A DNA stretch of 64,000 nucleotides. Origin: JAFNAG01 sp963739235. GTDB taxonomy: Bacteria > Acidobacteriota > UBA6911. Both the position numbers and the translations under genes were made by a program. The stretch covers positions 124,001-188,000 of the forward strand of contig CAVTZY010000023.1 in NCBI GenBank assembly GCA_963739235.1. The letters run 5' to 3'. The number at the start of each line of letters is the position of its first letter. Positions within the stretch are counted from its first letter, which is position 1. Positions 44,466 to 53,778 of the stretch are shown here, in pieces. The notes beneath the pieces are model-generated. The model saw nothing but the letters and a program-made list of their open reading frames with translations, did not search any database and was not told where the DNA came from.

Positions 44466-45014
44466 GTGCTCCGGGTCAAGGCCAACAGCAGAGGGGGACA
44501 CCGGATCGGGAATCCCGCGTTTTTCCCAGTCCCGCGCCAGGAGGACAGCTTGAAAGCAATTGTGCCTGCCTCAGCCGTGTTCGCCTTCGAGGTCGACCGG
44601 TGTCTCGTCACGTTAGAGACGACGATCGAGCGTCCCGCGCCAGACACAAAGGCGACGGATGAGTGGCTTTTCTTGGCAGCACATGTCGGTCTGCCGACCC
44701 CCTTTCTTGATTGGACAGAAAGCGCTCTTGTTGCTCTTCGGTTTGCCCCGTTGGAGAAGAGCCTAATCGTCTGGATGCTAAGTCCTCTTCTGCTCAACAG
44801 TTCTCTGTCACCAACCAACCAGAGAATACCATGCTGGGCAGCGATGAATTGCCGCTAACATGGTACGGGCCAGCGCTGGAGCGTTCAGTCAGGCTTCCTC
44901 GATCTTATCAGTACCGAGTTCAAAGGCAGCCGCTTTGACGGCATGTACCACGCGCCTGTCCAGACGCGCCCAGCTTTCATCCCTGCGGACTGCCACGGGG
45001 TCAAGATAGCGTAA
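44466..45014 (+). pseudogene. FRG-domain protein, frameshifted and probably 5'-truncated
   Basis: The FRG signature WLFLAAHVGLPTPFLDWTES and ALVALRFAPLEKSLIVWM is clear in one frame. The following parts lie in two further frames: VTNQPENTMLGSDELP, then SGFLDLISTEFKGSRFDGMY to a stop at 45014. At least two single-base shifts (near 44800 and 44885) are needed to join them. The expected N-terminal FRGQ element was not found. FRG proteins occur in toxin and defence contexts; the function here is unknown. Confidence 0.65.
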
Positions 45015-45343
45015 GACGGGTCATGTGTCGGCCTACGTCTCCTGGGGGCATTTAAACGCGATATCGTGTTGTGATGGGCCGGTGTCTCGCCAGGAGGAGT
45101 TTTGAGAGCGCCAGAAAAATTGAGGTGTCCCACCAAGAGAGATCCTCGAAGGGGCTCAAAGAATTTTCGGGCAGGGGGTGGGTGGTCGAAAAAGGAAAAG
45201 GGAGAAGGAGGGCAGGCGCGTGCGAGCTGAGACGACTATAGGGCAAAGCCCGGCGGGGGACCCGCGCGGGGGGGACGAGGTGGAGGTGGTCGAAAAATCT
45301 GCTACCACTTCACCCCGAATCATAACGATTCACGCCATACAAA
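45015..45343. other. Intergenic region, about 330 bp
   Basis: No convincing gene. The stretch has GC-rich purine runs (45183-45210, 45257-45290) and a short AT dyad CGAATCATAACGATTC near 45317-45332. It ends at the left junction of IS91 copy A. Confidence 0.4.
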
Positions 45344-46520
45344 CTTATAAGCATTTCTATCCGGGAGAGCAGGGAAAAGAAGGCGAAAAGGGGGATCGCA
45401 GGGGGCATTGGGGGGACGACTCGGGGCAGGCAGGGCATTGCCGGGCTGGGAACGGGGTTTTCTGGAGCAGAAAGCCCGGCAATGGCCTGCCTGCCCCGAG
45501 TGCCGGGCCTGGGGAGCGCTTGCGCTCATGAGCCGGGACAAACCTCGACCGGGCGGCCTTCTGGCCGGCATGCGGCGTGGATGGCGCGGAAGCTTACGGA
45601 AGGGTGTCGGGCCGGGCGCGAGGAGGAGGACGCGGCTGGAAAGGGTCCCGAGTCTTGCAGCGCTTGCTCTCCCCGTGGCGCAGGATGCGGTCGACGACGC
45701 GGGGGTCGGTAATAAAGGCGACCATGCGCATACGGGCGCCGCAGGCGCAAGTCAGAGGATCCGCTTCGAAGATTTTCCTGATCAAGCGGGCCCAAGTGCT
45801 GCGGGCCTCGCTGGAGAAGTCGGAATTGTCCCGGGCCTCGGCCGCGGGAGGGCCGGCGCCGGGGCTGTCGGCTTGCTCGCCCGCGCAGACGATTCTGCCC
45901 CGGTTGGAATACGCGCCGTAGAAGCGCTGGCAGTGGCTTCCCGGATAGGGGATATGGGCGGTGATGCGGTGAATCCACTCGTGCGGATCGAGCACGAGCC
46001 GGGTGGCGCCGGAGCGCGGGTCCGGGGGCGTCTCCAGGGCCAGGTTGCCGTCCTCAAGTTTCCGCGGCGCATCCATGGCCAGAGCGGGGCGCGTGATGTA
46101 GCGACCCTGGGATTCGAGCGCGGCGAGGGCGCCGGCTTCCACCGGCGGTCCCGCGAAGACTGAGAATCCGGGATGAACCCAGGACAAGAGATTGTGCATG
46201 AAGCTTTCGGAGAGGCGTTCGGCCCGGTGCAGGCGCTCCAGGAACAGGCGCCGGAAGACTTCCCTGACGGCGTCGGGATCGGGCGCGGGAAGCGTCAGGA
46301 ACTCTCCTTGCCGAGTGAGAACGCTGTCAGAAACCAGGGCGTGGGCGTGCGGATTGAAGTTGCACCCGTAGCCGCCGAAGGTCTGCAGCGAGATGACGCA
46401 GCCGGGGCGGACATCAGCGCGGTCAAAGAATGCCTGGAAGGTTTTCAGAATCGCCGCGTAGGCGGTTTGTGATAGAAGGCCGAGCAGCTTGCGGTCGCGT
46501 TCGATGAGGCCGCGCAGGAC
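45344..46520 (-). mobile_element. IS91-family element, copy A, 5'-truncated
   Basis: About 1.18 kb, almost identical to 50974-52152. Minus-strand transposase sequence (stop near 45594) includes CVISLQTFGGYGCNFNPHAH (HUH-type His motif), LLSWVHPGFSVFAG, LDPHEWIHRITAHIP and FEADPLTCACGARMRM. The N-terminal zinc-binding part is missing, and similarity ends abruptly at 46520, where dockerin-gene sequence begins. The tail contains a 28-base hairpin at 45420-45500. Confidence 0.82.
45420..45500. repeat. IS91 terminal hairpin, copy A
   Basis: Arms at 45420-45447 and 45473-45500 pair over 28 bases with one mismatch (CTCGGGGCAGGCAGG... against its inverse), with a 25-base loop. It lies downstream of the transposase stop and is repeated in copy B at 51053-51133. 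IS91 elements carry such structures at the termination end. Confidence 0.65.
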
Positions 46521-46521
46521 G

Positions 46522-46939
46522 GAAGACCCTAGCCTGGGATCCAAATGTTGAATCGGACCTGGCCGGCTATAGGGTTTACTACGGCAAGGCTCCTGGCGTG
46601 TACAGTGCCCCGATCTCACTGGGCAGGCAGACAACCTACACCGTGACCGGCCTGACGCCGGGGACTTACTACTTTGCGGTGACAGCCTACAACACGGCCA
46701 GCCTGGAAAGCGGCTTTTCAAACGAAGTTTCCACGACTGTCGCGGCATCATCGAGGTGCGATCTCGACCTCGATGGGGCCGTGAACATAATGGACCTGCA
46801 AGCACTCATCAACGCAATCCTGGAAATAAAACCGCTGCCCGAAGGGGTCAGCGGCGACATGAACAGCGATGGCGTCGTCAATGTTCTGGACCTGCAGGTC
46901 CTGGTTTCCGTGATCCTTGGGATCGCGGTGTGTAAATAA
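46522..46939 (+). pseudogene. FN3-dockerin protein, 5'-truncated by IS91
   Basis: The open frame begins mid-domain with TLAWDPNVESDLAGYRVYYG, the start of a fibronectin type III repeat. It continues YTVTGLTPGTYYFAVTAYNT and ends with two dockerin calcium-binding repeats: DLDLDGAVNIMDLQALINAI and DMNSDGVVNVLDLQVLVSVI. The upstream part of this secreted protein was replaced at 46520 by IS91 sequence, so no start or signal peptide remains. Dockerin repeats imply cell-surface or extracellular complex assembly with cohesins. Confidence 0.8.
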
Positions 46940-46963
46940 CAACTGCAGCAGGAGGTTTCAGTA

Positions 46964-47236
46964 ATGGCAACAAGAGCGCAATTGAGTTGGCCGGCAAATT
47001 CTGCGGAAGAGCAGGTCACGGGGTACAACGTCTACATGGATGGAGCGCAGGTGGGAAACACCCAGGAATCGAAATTCGAACTGGAAATCACGCCGGACGC
47101 TCATGCCTTAGCGGTGTCGGCCGTGAATGTGTGGGGTGAGGGTCCGCAGTCCGATCCGGTGAAGACGCCGGCACCGTGCTCTAAAGTCGGCGGCCTGGCC
47201 ATCTCCATCGTGGTCAATGTCTCGATAAGTCAATGA
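46964..47236 (+). CDS. Small FN3-like protein
   Basis: A 90-residue protein with AGGAGG upstream of its ATG, starting MATRAQLSWPANSAEEQVTG. The sequence (YNVYMDGAQVGNTQESKFEL, HALAVSAVNVWGEGP) is a single fibronectin type III-like beta sandwich without a signal peptide. It overlaps the next gene by four bases. As it lies between a dockerin fragment and a cohesin-like fragment it may be part of the same surface-complex locus. Confidence 0.6.
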   Translation: MATRAQLSWPANSAEEQVTGYNVYMDGAQVGNTQESKFELEITPDAHALAVSAVNVWGEGPQSDPVKTPAPCSKVGGLAISIVVNVSISQ

Positions 47237-47556
47237 AGGTGGTGCTCCTCATGATGGTATTCCTGTATGTCGACCAGCCGGTGGCAAGCCTGCAATTCGA
47301 TTTGGACACTACAGGTGCCGTCACGTTGGTTGACACCGTTCAGAAACAGATCGCGCAGGCTCCGGTCAACGGCAAGGTTCGGGTCATCATCTACGGCCTG
47401 AACCAAGCTGTTTTCCAGGGAAAATTCGCCACGGTGAACGCTCCAGTGAGCGGAGTGTCAAACGCGGTGGGAGCGGCCCTGGATGGATCACCGGTGCCGG
47501 TTGCGATCAAAACCCTGAGCCCTCCCGGAAAAGTCAAGGTGGAGATCAACCCTTAA
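47233..47556 (+). CDS. Cohesin-like domain protein, short
   Basis: A 107-residue protein whose ATG overlaps the previous stop (ATGA). The start MKVVLLMMVFLYVDQPVASL is hydrophobic but not a clear signal peptide. The rest (LQFDLDTTGAVTLVDTV, KVRVIIYGLNQAVFQGKF, ATVNAPVSGVS) follows the pattern of cohesin or CBM2/3-like beta sandwiches, particularly the R-V-I-x-Y-G-L-N-Q segment. It is short for a cohesin domain. A strong terminator hairpin follows. Confidence 0.55.
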   Translation: MKVVLLMMVFLYVDQPVASLQFDLDTTGAVTLVDTVQKQIAQAPVNGKVRVIIYGLNQAVFQGKFATVNAPVSGVSNAVGAALDGSPVPVAIKTLSPPGKVKVEINP

Positions 47557-47564
47557 AACAGCAA

Positions 47565-47597
47565 GGGCCGCCAGCCGGAACTGGCGGCCCTCAATTT
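47565..47597 (+). terminator. Rho-independent-type terminator
   Basis: GGGCCGCCAG (47565-47574), loop CCGGAA, and CTGGCGGCCC (47581-47590) form a perfect 10-base stem followed by TCAATTT. It directly follows the stop of the cohesin-like gene. Confidence 0.75.
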
Positions 47598-47726
47598 ACC
47601 TCACGGAACAGGACATCGCGGGAACGGGGCTACGAGTTTCGAATTTGTATATACCGCGGCTCTGGACAGTGGGCTTAGGGATTATCAGTTCGAGCAGTCA
47701 GCGCCACGAGGACGTTGGCCGAGAGC

Positions 47727-50412
47727 TCACTCAAAGTGCAGCGCCACCAAGGGATCGGTCTTCGCTGCACTGCGGCTCGGTAAATAACAGGCGGCCACCG
47801 CGACGATGAACAACAAAATGGTTGCTCCGGCAAATGTCAGGGCGTCAACGGGGCCGACACCATAAAGCATGGTCCCGAGCAGCCGCGTAAGAGCGAAAGC
47901 CACCAGCAAGCCTAGGAGGAGCCCGATGCCAGCGAGCCGCACACCTTGCCGAACTATCAGCATGGCCACCGACCGCTGCGTGGCGCCCAAAGCCAGCCGG
48001 ATTCCCATTTCCTGCGTCCGCTGTGTGGCTGCAAACGAAATCACGCCGTAGAGGCCGACCGCAGCCAGCAGCAGAGCCAAGATCCCGAACAGGCCCACAA
48101 AGAAAGCCGCGCCGCGCGATTGACCCAGCGCCTGCTCGACGTGTTGCTCCATCGTTTCAACATCGAAAACGGGCAGATTCGGATCGAGTTCACGCACTTG
48201 AGCGCGCACTGCGGCTAACAACGACAGCGGATCCCCGTCCGTCCGTAGATAAAGCGTCGCGACGGAACTGTACTCCTGCAAGATCGGCCGGTAGATGCAC
48301 CCGCGAACCTGCTCGCGCACGGTACTGTACTTGGTGTCCCGCACTATGCCCACAACTTCCATGATAACACCGTCCCGCTCTTGGAGATGTTTGCCAATGG
48401 CGCTTTGCCCGGGCCAGAGATCCCTTGCCAGCCGTTCGTCGACTACGGCGACAGGCGCTGAGGATTGCCGGTCGCTCGGAGCGAAGTCGCGTCCGGCGAC
48501 GAGCGGTATGGCGGCCGTCTCGAAATATCGCGGGCCAACCACGTTGACGTTCGAGTTCTGGAATATCCCGCTGCCAGTGCCTTCCGGCGTCGAGAAATCG
48601 TTTGCCCACCTCCTCCCGGAAAGGGGTACTACCACCGCCAGGCTGGCCGACCGCACACCAGGAAGGCCTGAGCCGCGCTCAAGCAGTTGTCGCTGGAAGG
48701 CCAATCCACGCGCCTCATCGTATCCCTGCAGGCCCAGGTCGAAGTTGGCCAGTAGCAGCCCGCTCCGCCCGAAACCAAGATCGATGGCGCGCTCGTTCAG
48801 CAGGGTGCGGACGAGAAGGCCTGCAGCCGCCAGCAGCGCCAGCGACATGGAGACCTGAAGTACGACCAGCACTTGGCGGACGGGCAGCGTGTGAAGTCTG
48901 CCGCTTGCCGCTTGCCCGTGTTTGAGCGAAGGAAACAGATTTCGTCCCGAACCATGAAGCGCTGGAAACACACCAGCTAACACCGCGGCTAGAACAGATA
49001 CGGCGGCGGTGAAACCCAGCATGCGCGCGTCAAAGACGGCGTCGGGTAATTGTGGACCGAAATCGCCGATGCGAAGGCCGGCTAACGCCTGGCTCAGCCA
49101 GAAACCGAACAGCAGGCCGGCGCTGCCGCCAAATGCGGTCAACAGCAGACTTTCGGCCAGCGCCTGCCGCACCAACCGGAAACGGGTTGCACCGAGTGCG
49201 AGCCGAATAGCCGTCTCTTTCTGACGCGACTTGGCACGCGCCAGCAACAGGTTGGCAACGTTGACGCAGGCGATCATCAGGACCACGCCGCAGACCCCAA
49301 ACAGAACTCCCAGAAAACGAGAAGACACTCCGGGCGGCATCGGGCCAGATCTTCGATTGGCTGGCCGGCCGCAGGGTCACCGTCCAGCGGCGGTTCGCCT
49401 CGATGGGCTCGGACTCGGCGATCTGTTGCGCACGGAGTCGCAACGCGAGTTCGGCTTGGTACATCGAGACTCCGGCGCTAAGCCGGCCAGTCGCGGAGAG
49501 CCAATGCGTACCACGGTTATGCATGCGTGCTTCACTGAAATTCCAACCCTTGACTGGGGATGGCATCAATTGGGCCTGTGCGTCGAGTGGGAGCCAGAAG
49601 TCGGGTCCTTCACCCAACTCCGTTCCCTCAAAGCCGCGTGGGGCCACACCAATGATTGTGTATGGATGACCGTTAAGATTGACGCTGCGGCCAAGCGCCG
49701 CGCGGTCTCCAGCGAAGCGCCGCTGCCAGCACGAGAAGCTGAGCAGGGTCACTGCATGGGCGTAGCCATCCTCGCCAGGCAAGAAAGCGCGGCCGAGAGC
49801 GGGGCGCACGTGCAGCAACGAAAAGTAGTTGGCAGACACCAATTCGCCCCCTGTCCGTTCGCTTACACCGCCGGTGCCCGCATTCAGAACAAAGGCTGCA
49901 TGGACCGAAATATCTTCCAGAGCGCCGGTATCGCGGAAATCCAGATAATCCGGGTAGGAGAGTGAGCTGTACCCACCGCTCTTTGTATTGAGGTGGTAGA
50001 GGTTCACTAGCCGCTCTGGCTCGCTTACCGGCAGCGGCTTGAGAAAGATTACGTTGACCAGACTGAAAATTGCGGTATTCGCGCCAATGCCAAGCGCAAA
50101 CGTGAGAATGGCCACAGCGGCGAAGCCCGGTGAGCGGCGCAACTGTCGCAAGCCGTAGCGAAAGTCGCAGCCAACGTCTTCGAGAAAGCCAAAGCCCCGC
50201 GCGTCACGAACAGTCTCCCTGGCCTGCTCGATGCCGCCTACAGCAATACGCGCCTGGCGCTGTGCCTCGTCAGGGGCCATGCCGTGGCGTATGTTCTTGT
50301 CGGCAAGGAGGTCAATGTGCAATTGCAGCTCGTCTCGTAGACGATCTTCGAGCTTGCTCCTACGGAAGAAGGCGCCCAACATACCGATGAAGGATCTGAT
50401 TCGAACACGCAC
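47727..50412 (-). pseudogene. FtsX/MacB-type permease, ADOP family, one frameshift
   Basis: This would be an 890-residue permease starting at GTG 50412 (AGGAGG six bases upstream). It has the extended N-terminal region seen in PadR-linked members (LRDELQLHIDLLADKNIRHG, MAPDEAQRQARI), then LRQLRRSPGFAAVAILTFAL and GIGANTAIFSLVNVIFLKPL. Near 49345 the frame breaks: SQSKIWPDAAR should continue GVSSRFLGVLFGVCGVVLM, which lies in another frame. The remaining FtsX regions run to TDPLVALHFE. The PadR gene is ten bases upstream. An intact gene is likely if the shift is a consensus error. Confidence 0.87.
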
Positions 50413-50421
50413 GCGAGCCTC

Positions 50422-50760
50422 CTAAAAAGCGCCCTGGAGTACACGACCGATGAATTCCGCCATCCGCTCCCAGTCCTTGGCTTCCTTCGCGAGCCGCCGA
50501 CGGCCGGCCTTGGTGATCGAATAGTAGCGTGCCCTCCGGTTGTTCTCGCTGGTTCCCCATTTCGAGCTGATGCAGCCGCTCTGTTCGAGCCGCGCCAATG
50601 AAGCATAGAGCGTTCCCTGGTTCAGCGTCAGCAGTTCCCTTGATACATGGTGGATACGCTCAGCGATTCCAAATCCGTGCAGCGGCCCGAGCGTGGCAAG
50701 GGCTTTGAGCACGATCAGATCCAAGGTGCCGTACATTACTTCCGACTTCGTTTCGGGCAT
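50422..50760 (-). CDS. PadR-family transcriptional repressor
   Basis: A 112-residue winged-helix regulator of the PadR type: MYGTLDLIVLKALATLGPLH, then GFGIAERIHHVSRELLTLNQ, GTLYASLARLEQSG and the wing RRARYYSITKAGRR. The first ATG follows AAAGGAGC. It precedes the ADOP permease gene by nine bases, a pairing typical of Acidobacteriota, and probably represses the pair and responds to the exported compound (family knowledge). Confidence 0.9.
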   Translation of the reverse strand: MPETKSEVMYGTLDLIVLKALATLGPLHGFGIAERIHHVSRELLTLNQGTLYASLARLEQSGCISSKWGTSENNRRARYYSITKAGRRRLAKEAKDWERMAEFIGRVLQGAF

Positions 50761-50791
50761 GACTTGCTCCTTTGGTTAGGCCAAATGTAAC

Positions 50792-50970
50792 CTACGCCGC
50801 TTCATTTGGCCTGTCAAGGGGAAAGGTAACAAGGGTGCGCAAAGCGCCCTGCACGTTGTCCGGAAACGGCGTTCGAGAAAGCTGCGCCACCGGAATCGCT
50901 GCGAAATCTCGCACTCGATCGCTTTCGATTGCTTCACCAAGAGTAAGGTGAACCGTCGCGCTCTGTGGTC
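50792..50970 (-). pseudogene. Unidentified gene fragment cut by IS91
   Basis: A minus-strand frame entering from the IS91 junction reads SATVHLTLGEAIESDRVRDF and TPFPDNVQGALRTLVTF, stopping at 50792. The composition is protein-like, but I recognise no family. It looks like the C-terminal end of a gene truncated by copy B. Confidence 0.35.
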
Positions 50971-50973
50971 CTG

Positions 50974-52568
50974 ACTTATAAGCATTTCTATCCGGGAGAG
51001 CAGGGAAAAGAAGGCGAAAAGGGGGATCGCAGGGGGCAAGTTGGGGGGACGACTCGGGGCAGGCAGGGCATTGCCGGGCTGGGAACGGGGTTTTCTGGAG
51101 CAGAAAGCCCGGCAATGGCCTGCCTGCCCCGAGTGCCGGGCCTGGGGAGCGCTTGCGCCCATGAGCCGGGACAAACCTCGACCGGGCGGCCTTCTGGCCG
51201 GCATGCGGGGTGGATGGCGCGGAAGCTTACGGAAGGGTGTCGGGCCGGGCGCGAGGAGGAGGACGCGGCTGGAAAGGGTCCCGAGTCTTGCAGCGCTTGC
51301 TCGCCCGGTGGCGCAGGATGCGGTCGACGACGCGGGGGTCGGTAATAAAGGAGACGATGCGCATGCGGGCGCCGCAGGCGCAAGTCAGAGGGTCGGCTTC
51401 GAAGACTTTGCTGATCAAGCGGGCCCAAGTGCTGCTGGCCTCCCTGGAGAAGTCGGAATTGTCCCGGGCCTCGGCCGCGGGAGGGCCGGCGCCGGGGCTG
51501 TCGGCTTGCTCGCCCGGGCAGACGATTCTGCCCCGGTTGGAATACGCGCCGTAGAAGCGCTGGCAGTGGCTTCCGGGATCGGGGATGTGGGCGGTGATGC
51601 GGTGAATCCACTCGTGCGGATCGAGCACGAGCCGGGTGGCGCCGGAGCGCGGGTCTGGGGGCGTCTCCAGGGCCAGGTTGCCGTCCTCGAGTTTCCGCAG
51701 CGCGTCCATGGCCAGAGCGGGGCGCGTGATGTAGCGGCCCTGGGATTCGAGCGAGGCGAGGGCGGCGGCTTCGACCGGCGGTCCCGCGAAGACTGAGAAT
51801 CCGGGATGAACCCAGGACAAGAGATTGTGCATGAAGCTTTCGGAGAGGCGTTCGGCCCTGTGCAGGCGCTCCAGGAACAGGCGTCGGAAGACTTCCATGA
51901 CGGCGGCGGGATCGGGCGCGGGCAGCGGCAGGAACTCTCCTTGCCTAGTGAGAACGCCGTCAGAAACCAGGGCGTGGGCGTGCGGATTGAAGTTGCACCC
52001 GTAGCCGCCGAAGGTCTGCAGCGAGATGACGCAGCCGGGGCGGACGTCAGCGCGGTCAAAGAATGCCTGGAAGGTTTTCAGGATCGCGGCGTAGGCGGTT
52101 TGTGACAAAAGGCCGAGCAGCTTGCGCTCGCGTTCGATGAGGCCGCGCAGGACGCGGGGGATGGAAAAGGTGAGAGTGGCGATGAGGGACCGGAGCCAGG
52201 ATCTCCGAGGTGAGTTTTTCGGCAAAGAGGACAGAGCGTTTGGCCTGGCAACTGGAGCAGAAATTCCTCGTGCGGCAGGAGAATGCCAAAAGGTGCTCCG
52301 CATGACATTTTGGGCACCGAATCCGGGCCAAGCCGCCTTGAAGCCGGCCACAACTCAGGAACTCCTCTACGGAACGAACCACAACCGGCCGCAGTGGTCC
52401 CGCGCGCGGCTCGAAGCGTTCTTCGTAACCACGGACGTAACTGTCGAAGTGGTCTTCAAAGAGCTGATAAAACTCCGTCTGTTCGGGATGCCTGGGCCTG
52501 TATTGCGCCGGCGCTTCGGCGACAAGGCTGCCGCCGGGATCCTCGCCCGCAACGAGGTCCGAGACCAT
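50974..52568 (-). mobile_element. IS91-family element, copy B, with frameshifted transposase
   Basis: The longest IS91 copy. The transposase (51227-52568, minus strand) starts near MVSDLVAGEDPGGSLVAEAP. It has a zinc-binding domain (IRCPKCHAEHLLAFSCRTRN, FCSSCQAKRS) and the HUH/Y2 transposase domain (CNFNPHAHALVS). A one-base shift near 52165, between APVPHRH and TFSIPRVLRGL, breaks the frame. A 28-base hairpin like that of copy A is at 51053-51133. Nearly identical to copy A over 1.18 kb. Confidence 0.82.
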
Positions 52569-52689
52569 GCCGCGGCAGGTGAGGACCGGCAGGCAGACGC
52601 AGGGCATGGGGGACTGACCTCTCCGGGCGGCCGTTTTGGGGCCGCCCAAAGAGATCTAACTGCCATGGGGGTGAAATTGGCCAATCAGA

Positions 52690-52923
52690 GTGGAAGGCGG
52701 CCACCTCCTATTTACTCCCTTCGACGGATTGAGGAGCGTGCTGAAAATCCTCGGATTCAGCGAGCGAGTGCGAGGCAGTCATCATATCTTCTACAAGGAA
52801 GGCGTAGAGGAGATCCTGAACCTGCAAGCCAAAGGGAACAAGGCAAAGCCTTACCAGGTGAAGCAGGCCCGCCATGTTATACTGAGATACCGTTTGGGGG
52901 AAGAATCCGATGCCGACGCCTAG
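52690..52923 (+). CDS. hicA: HicA-family toxin (mRNA interferase-like)
   Basis: A 77-codon frame from a GTG at 52690. The HicA core is clear: VLKILGFSERVRGSHHIFYK with the catalytic His in GSHHIF, then NLQAKGNKAKPYQVKQARHV. The first dozen residues (EGGHLLFTPFDG) do not fit the family, so the real start or an upstream frame may be altered. It overlaps the HicB gene by 14 bases, the usual toxin-antitoxin arrangement. Confidence 0.75.
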   Translation: MEGGHLLFTPFDGLRSVLKILGFSERVRGSHHIFYKEGVEEILNLQAKGNKAKPYQVKQARHVILRYRLGEESDADA

Positions 52924-53126
52924 ATATGAGGTCATCATTTACTGGAGCGCGGAGGACGAATCCTTTATCGCCGAGGTGCCGGAACTGCCCGGTTGCGCGG
53001 CAGACGGGAACACCTACCGCGCAGCCCTTGCCAACGTCGAAGTGGTCATCAAGGAGTGGATTGAAACCGCCACCGAGACTCGGTCGCCCCATCCCCCAAC
53101 CCAGAGGCCGCCTCGTCTTCGCCTAG
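52910..53126 (+). pseudogene. hicB: HicB-family antitoxin, frameshift near the C-terminus
   Basis: Starts MPTPRYEVIIYWSAEDESFI and continues AEVPELPGCAADGNTYRAAL and VVIKEWIETATE, the partial RNase H-like fold of HicB. One extra base near 53076 then shifts the frame. In the alternative frame the natural end LGRPIPQPRGRLVFA stops at 53126. In the unshifted frame a foreign tail runs to 53233. The antitoxin may therefore be impaired. Confidence 0.78.
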
Positions 53127-53261
53127 TTCGCCCTCTGTCCTCTGATTTCAGAACGTCAGAACGTATGCGGAGGCGCACCGTGGTGCGCGATAATCTCTGG
53201 TGGGATTGTGCTCATGTCCGCCACCATAGGTAAAATGATTGCATCCGGCTACCGGAAGGGA

Positions 53262-53501
53262 TCAGGCGATGTGCTGCATGGCATTGACGAATTCCCTCCC
53301 CAACATCGGGGGAGGAATGGGCTTCCCGTCCTGCTCATAGAGATCAATGATCTCTTCGACAATATTGCAGAGGTCGGCAAAAACCTTCTTGGCGTCCGCG
53401 CCGTGGCAACCAGCGAATAACAGTTCCGGGCAGCTGCCGATGAAACAGCCATCCTCCTCCGACCATTCCACGAGCTTCACATACTTATCGCTCTTCTTCA
53501 T
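53262..53501 (-). CDS. Orphan HicB-like protein
   Basis: A 79-residue HicB-type protein: MKKSDKYVKLVEWSEEDGCF, IGSCPELLFAGCHGAD, then a helix and EQDGKPIPPP. It faces the HicAB pair from the opposite strand and has no adjacent HicA. It is only distantly similar to the other HicB. It could be an antidote to an unlinked toxin. Confidence 0.7.
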   Translation of the reverse strand: MKKSDKYVKLVEWSEEDGCFIGSCPELLFAGCHGADAKKVFADLCNIVEEIIDLYEQDGKPIPPPMLGREFVNAMQHIA

Positions 53502-53778
53502 CTCTTGGATTCCTTAATCGCCAGCTACACGGCTCTTTGCTGAGAAAGCAAGCATCAACGCAGTGCGTGCCAAGCCTACGAGATTATATCATTGAACCAC
53601 TTAAGTCGGCGTGAGAGCAGATCGAACCGCCAACCCGTTTTTTGCTGCGATTGCTTTTCGATACTATGCGCCTGAAGCCCTGAGATAGAATAGCCCCTGC
53701 AACCCTTATTGATAGAACAGGCTCTGCCAGACAGAATTTCTTCAGTCCTGCCGGCCAGATCGGGATGGGAGCAATAGC
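53502..53778. other. Intergenic region, 277 bp
   Basis: Divergent region between the orphan HicB-like gene and the zinc-ribbon gene at 53779. No gene or clear operator recognised. Confidence 0.4.
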
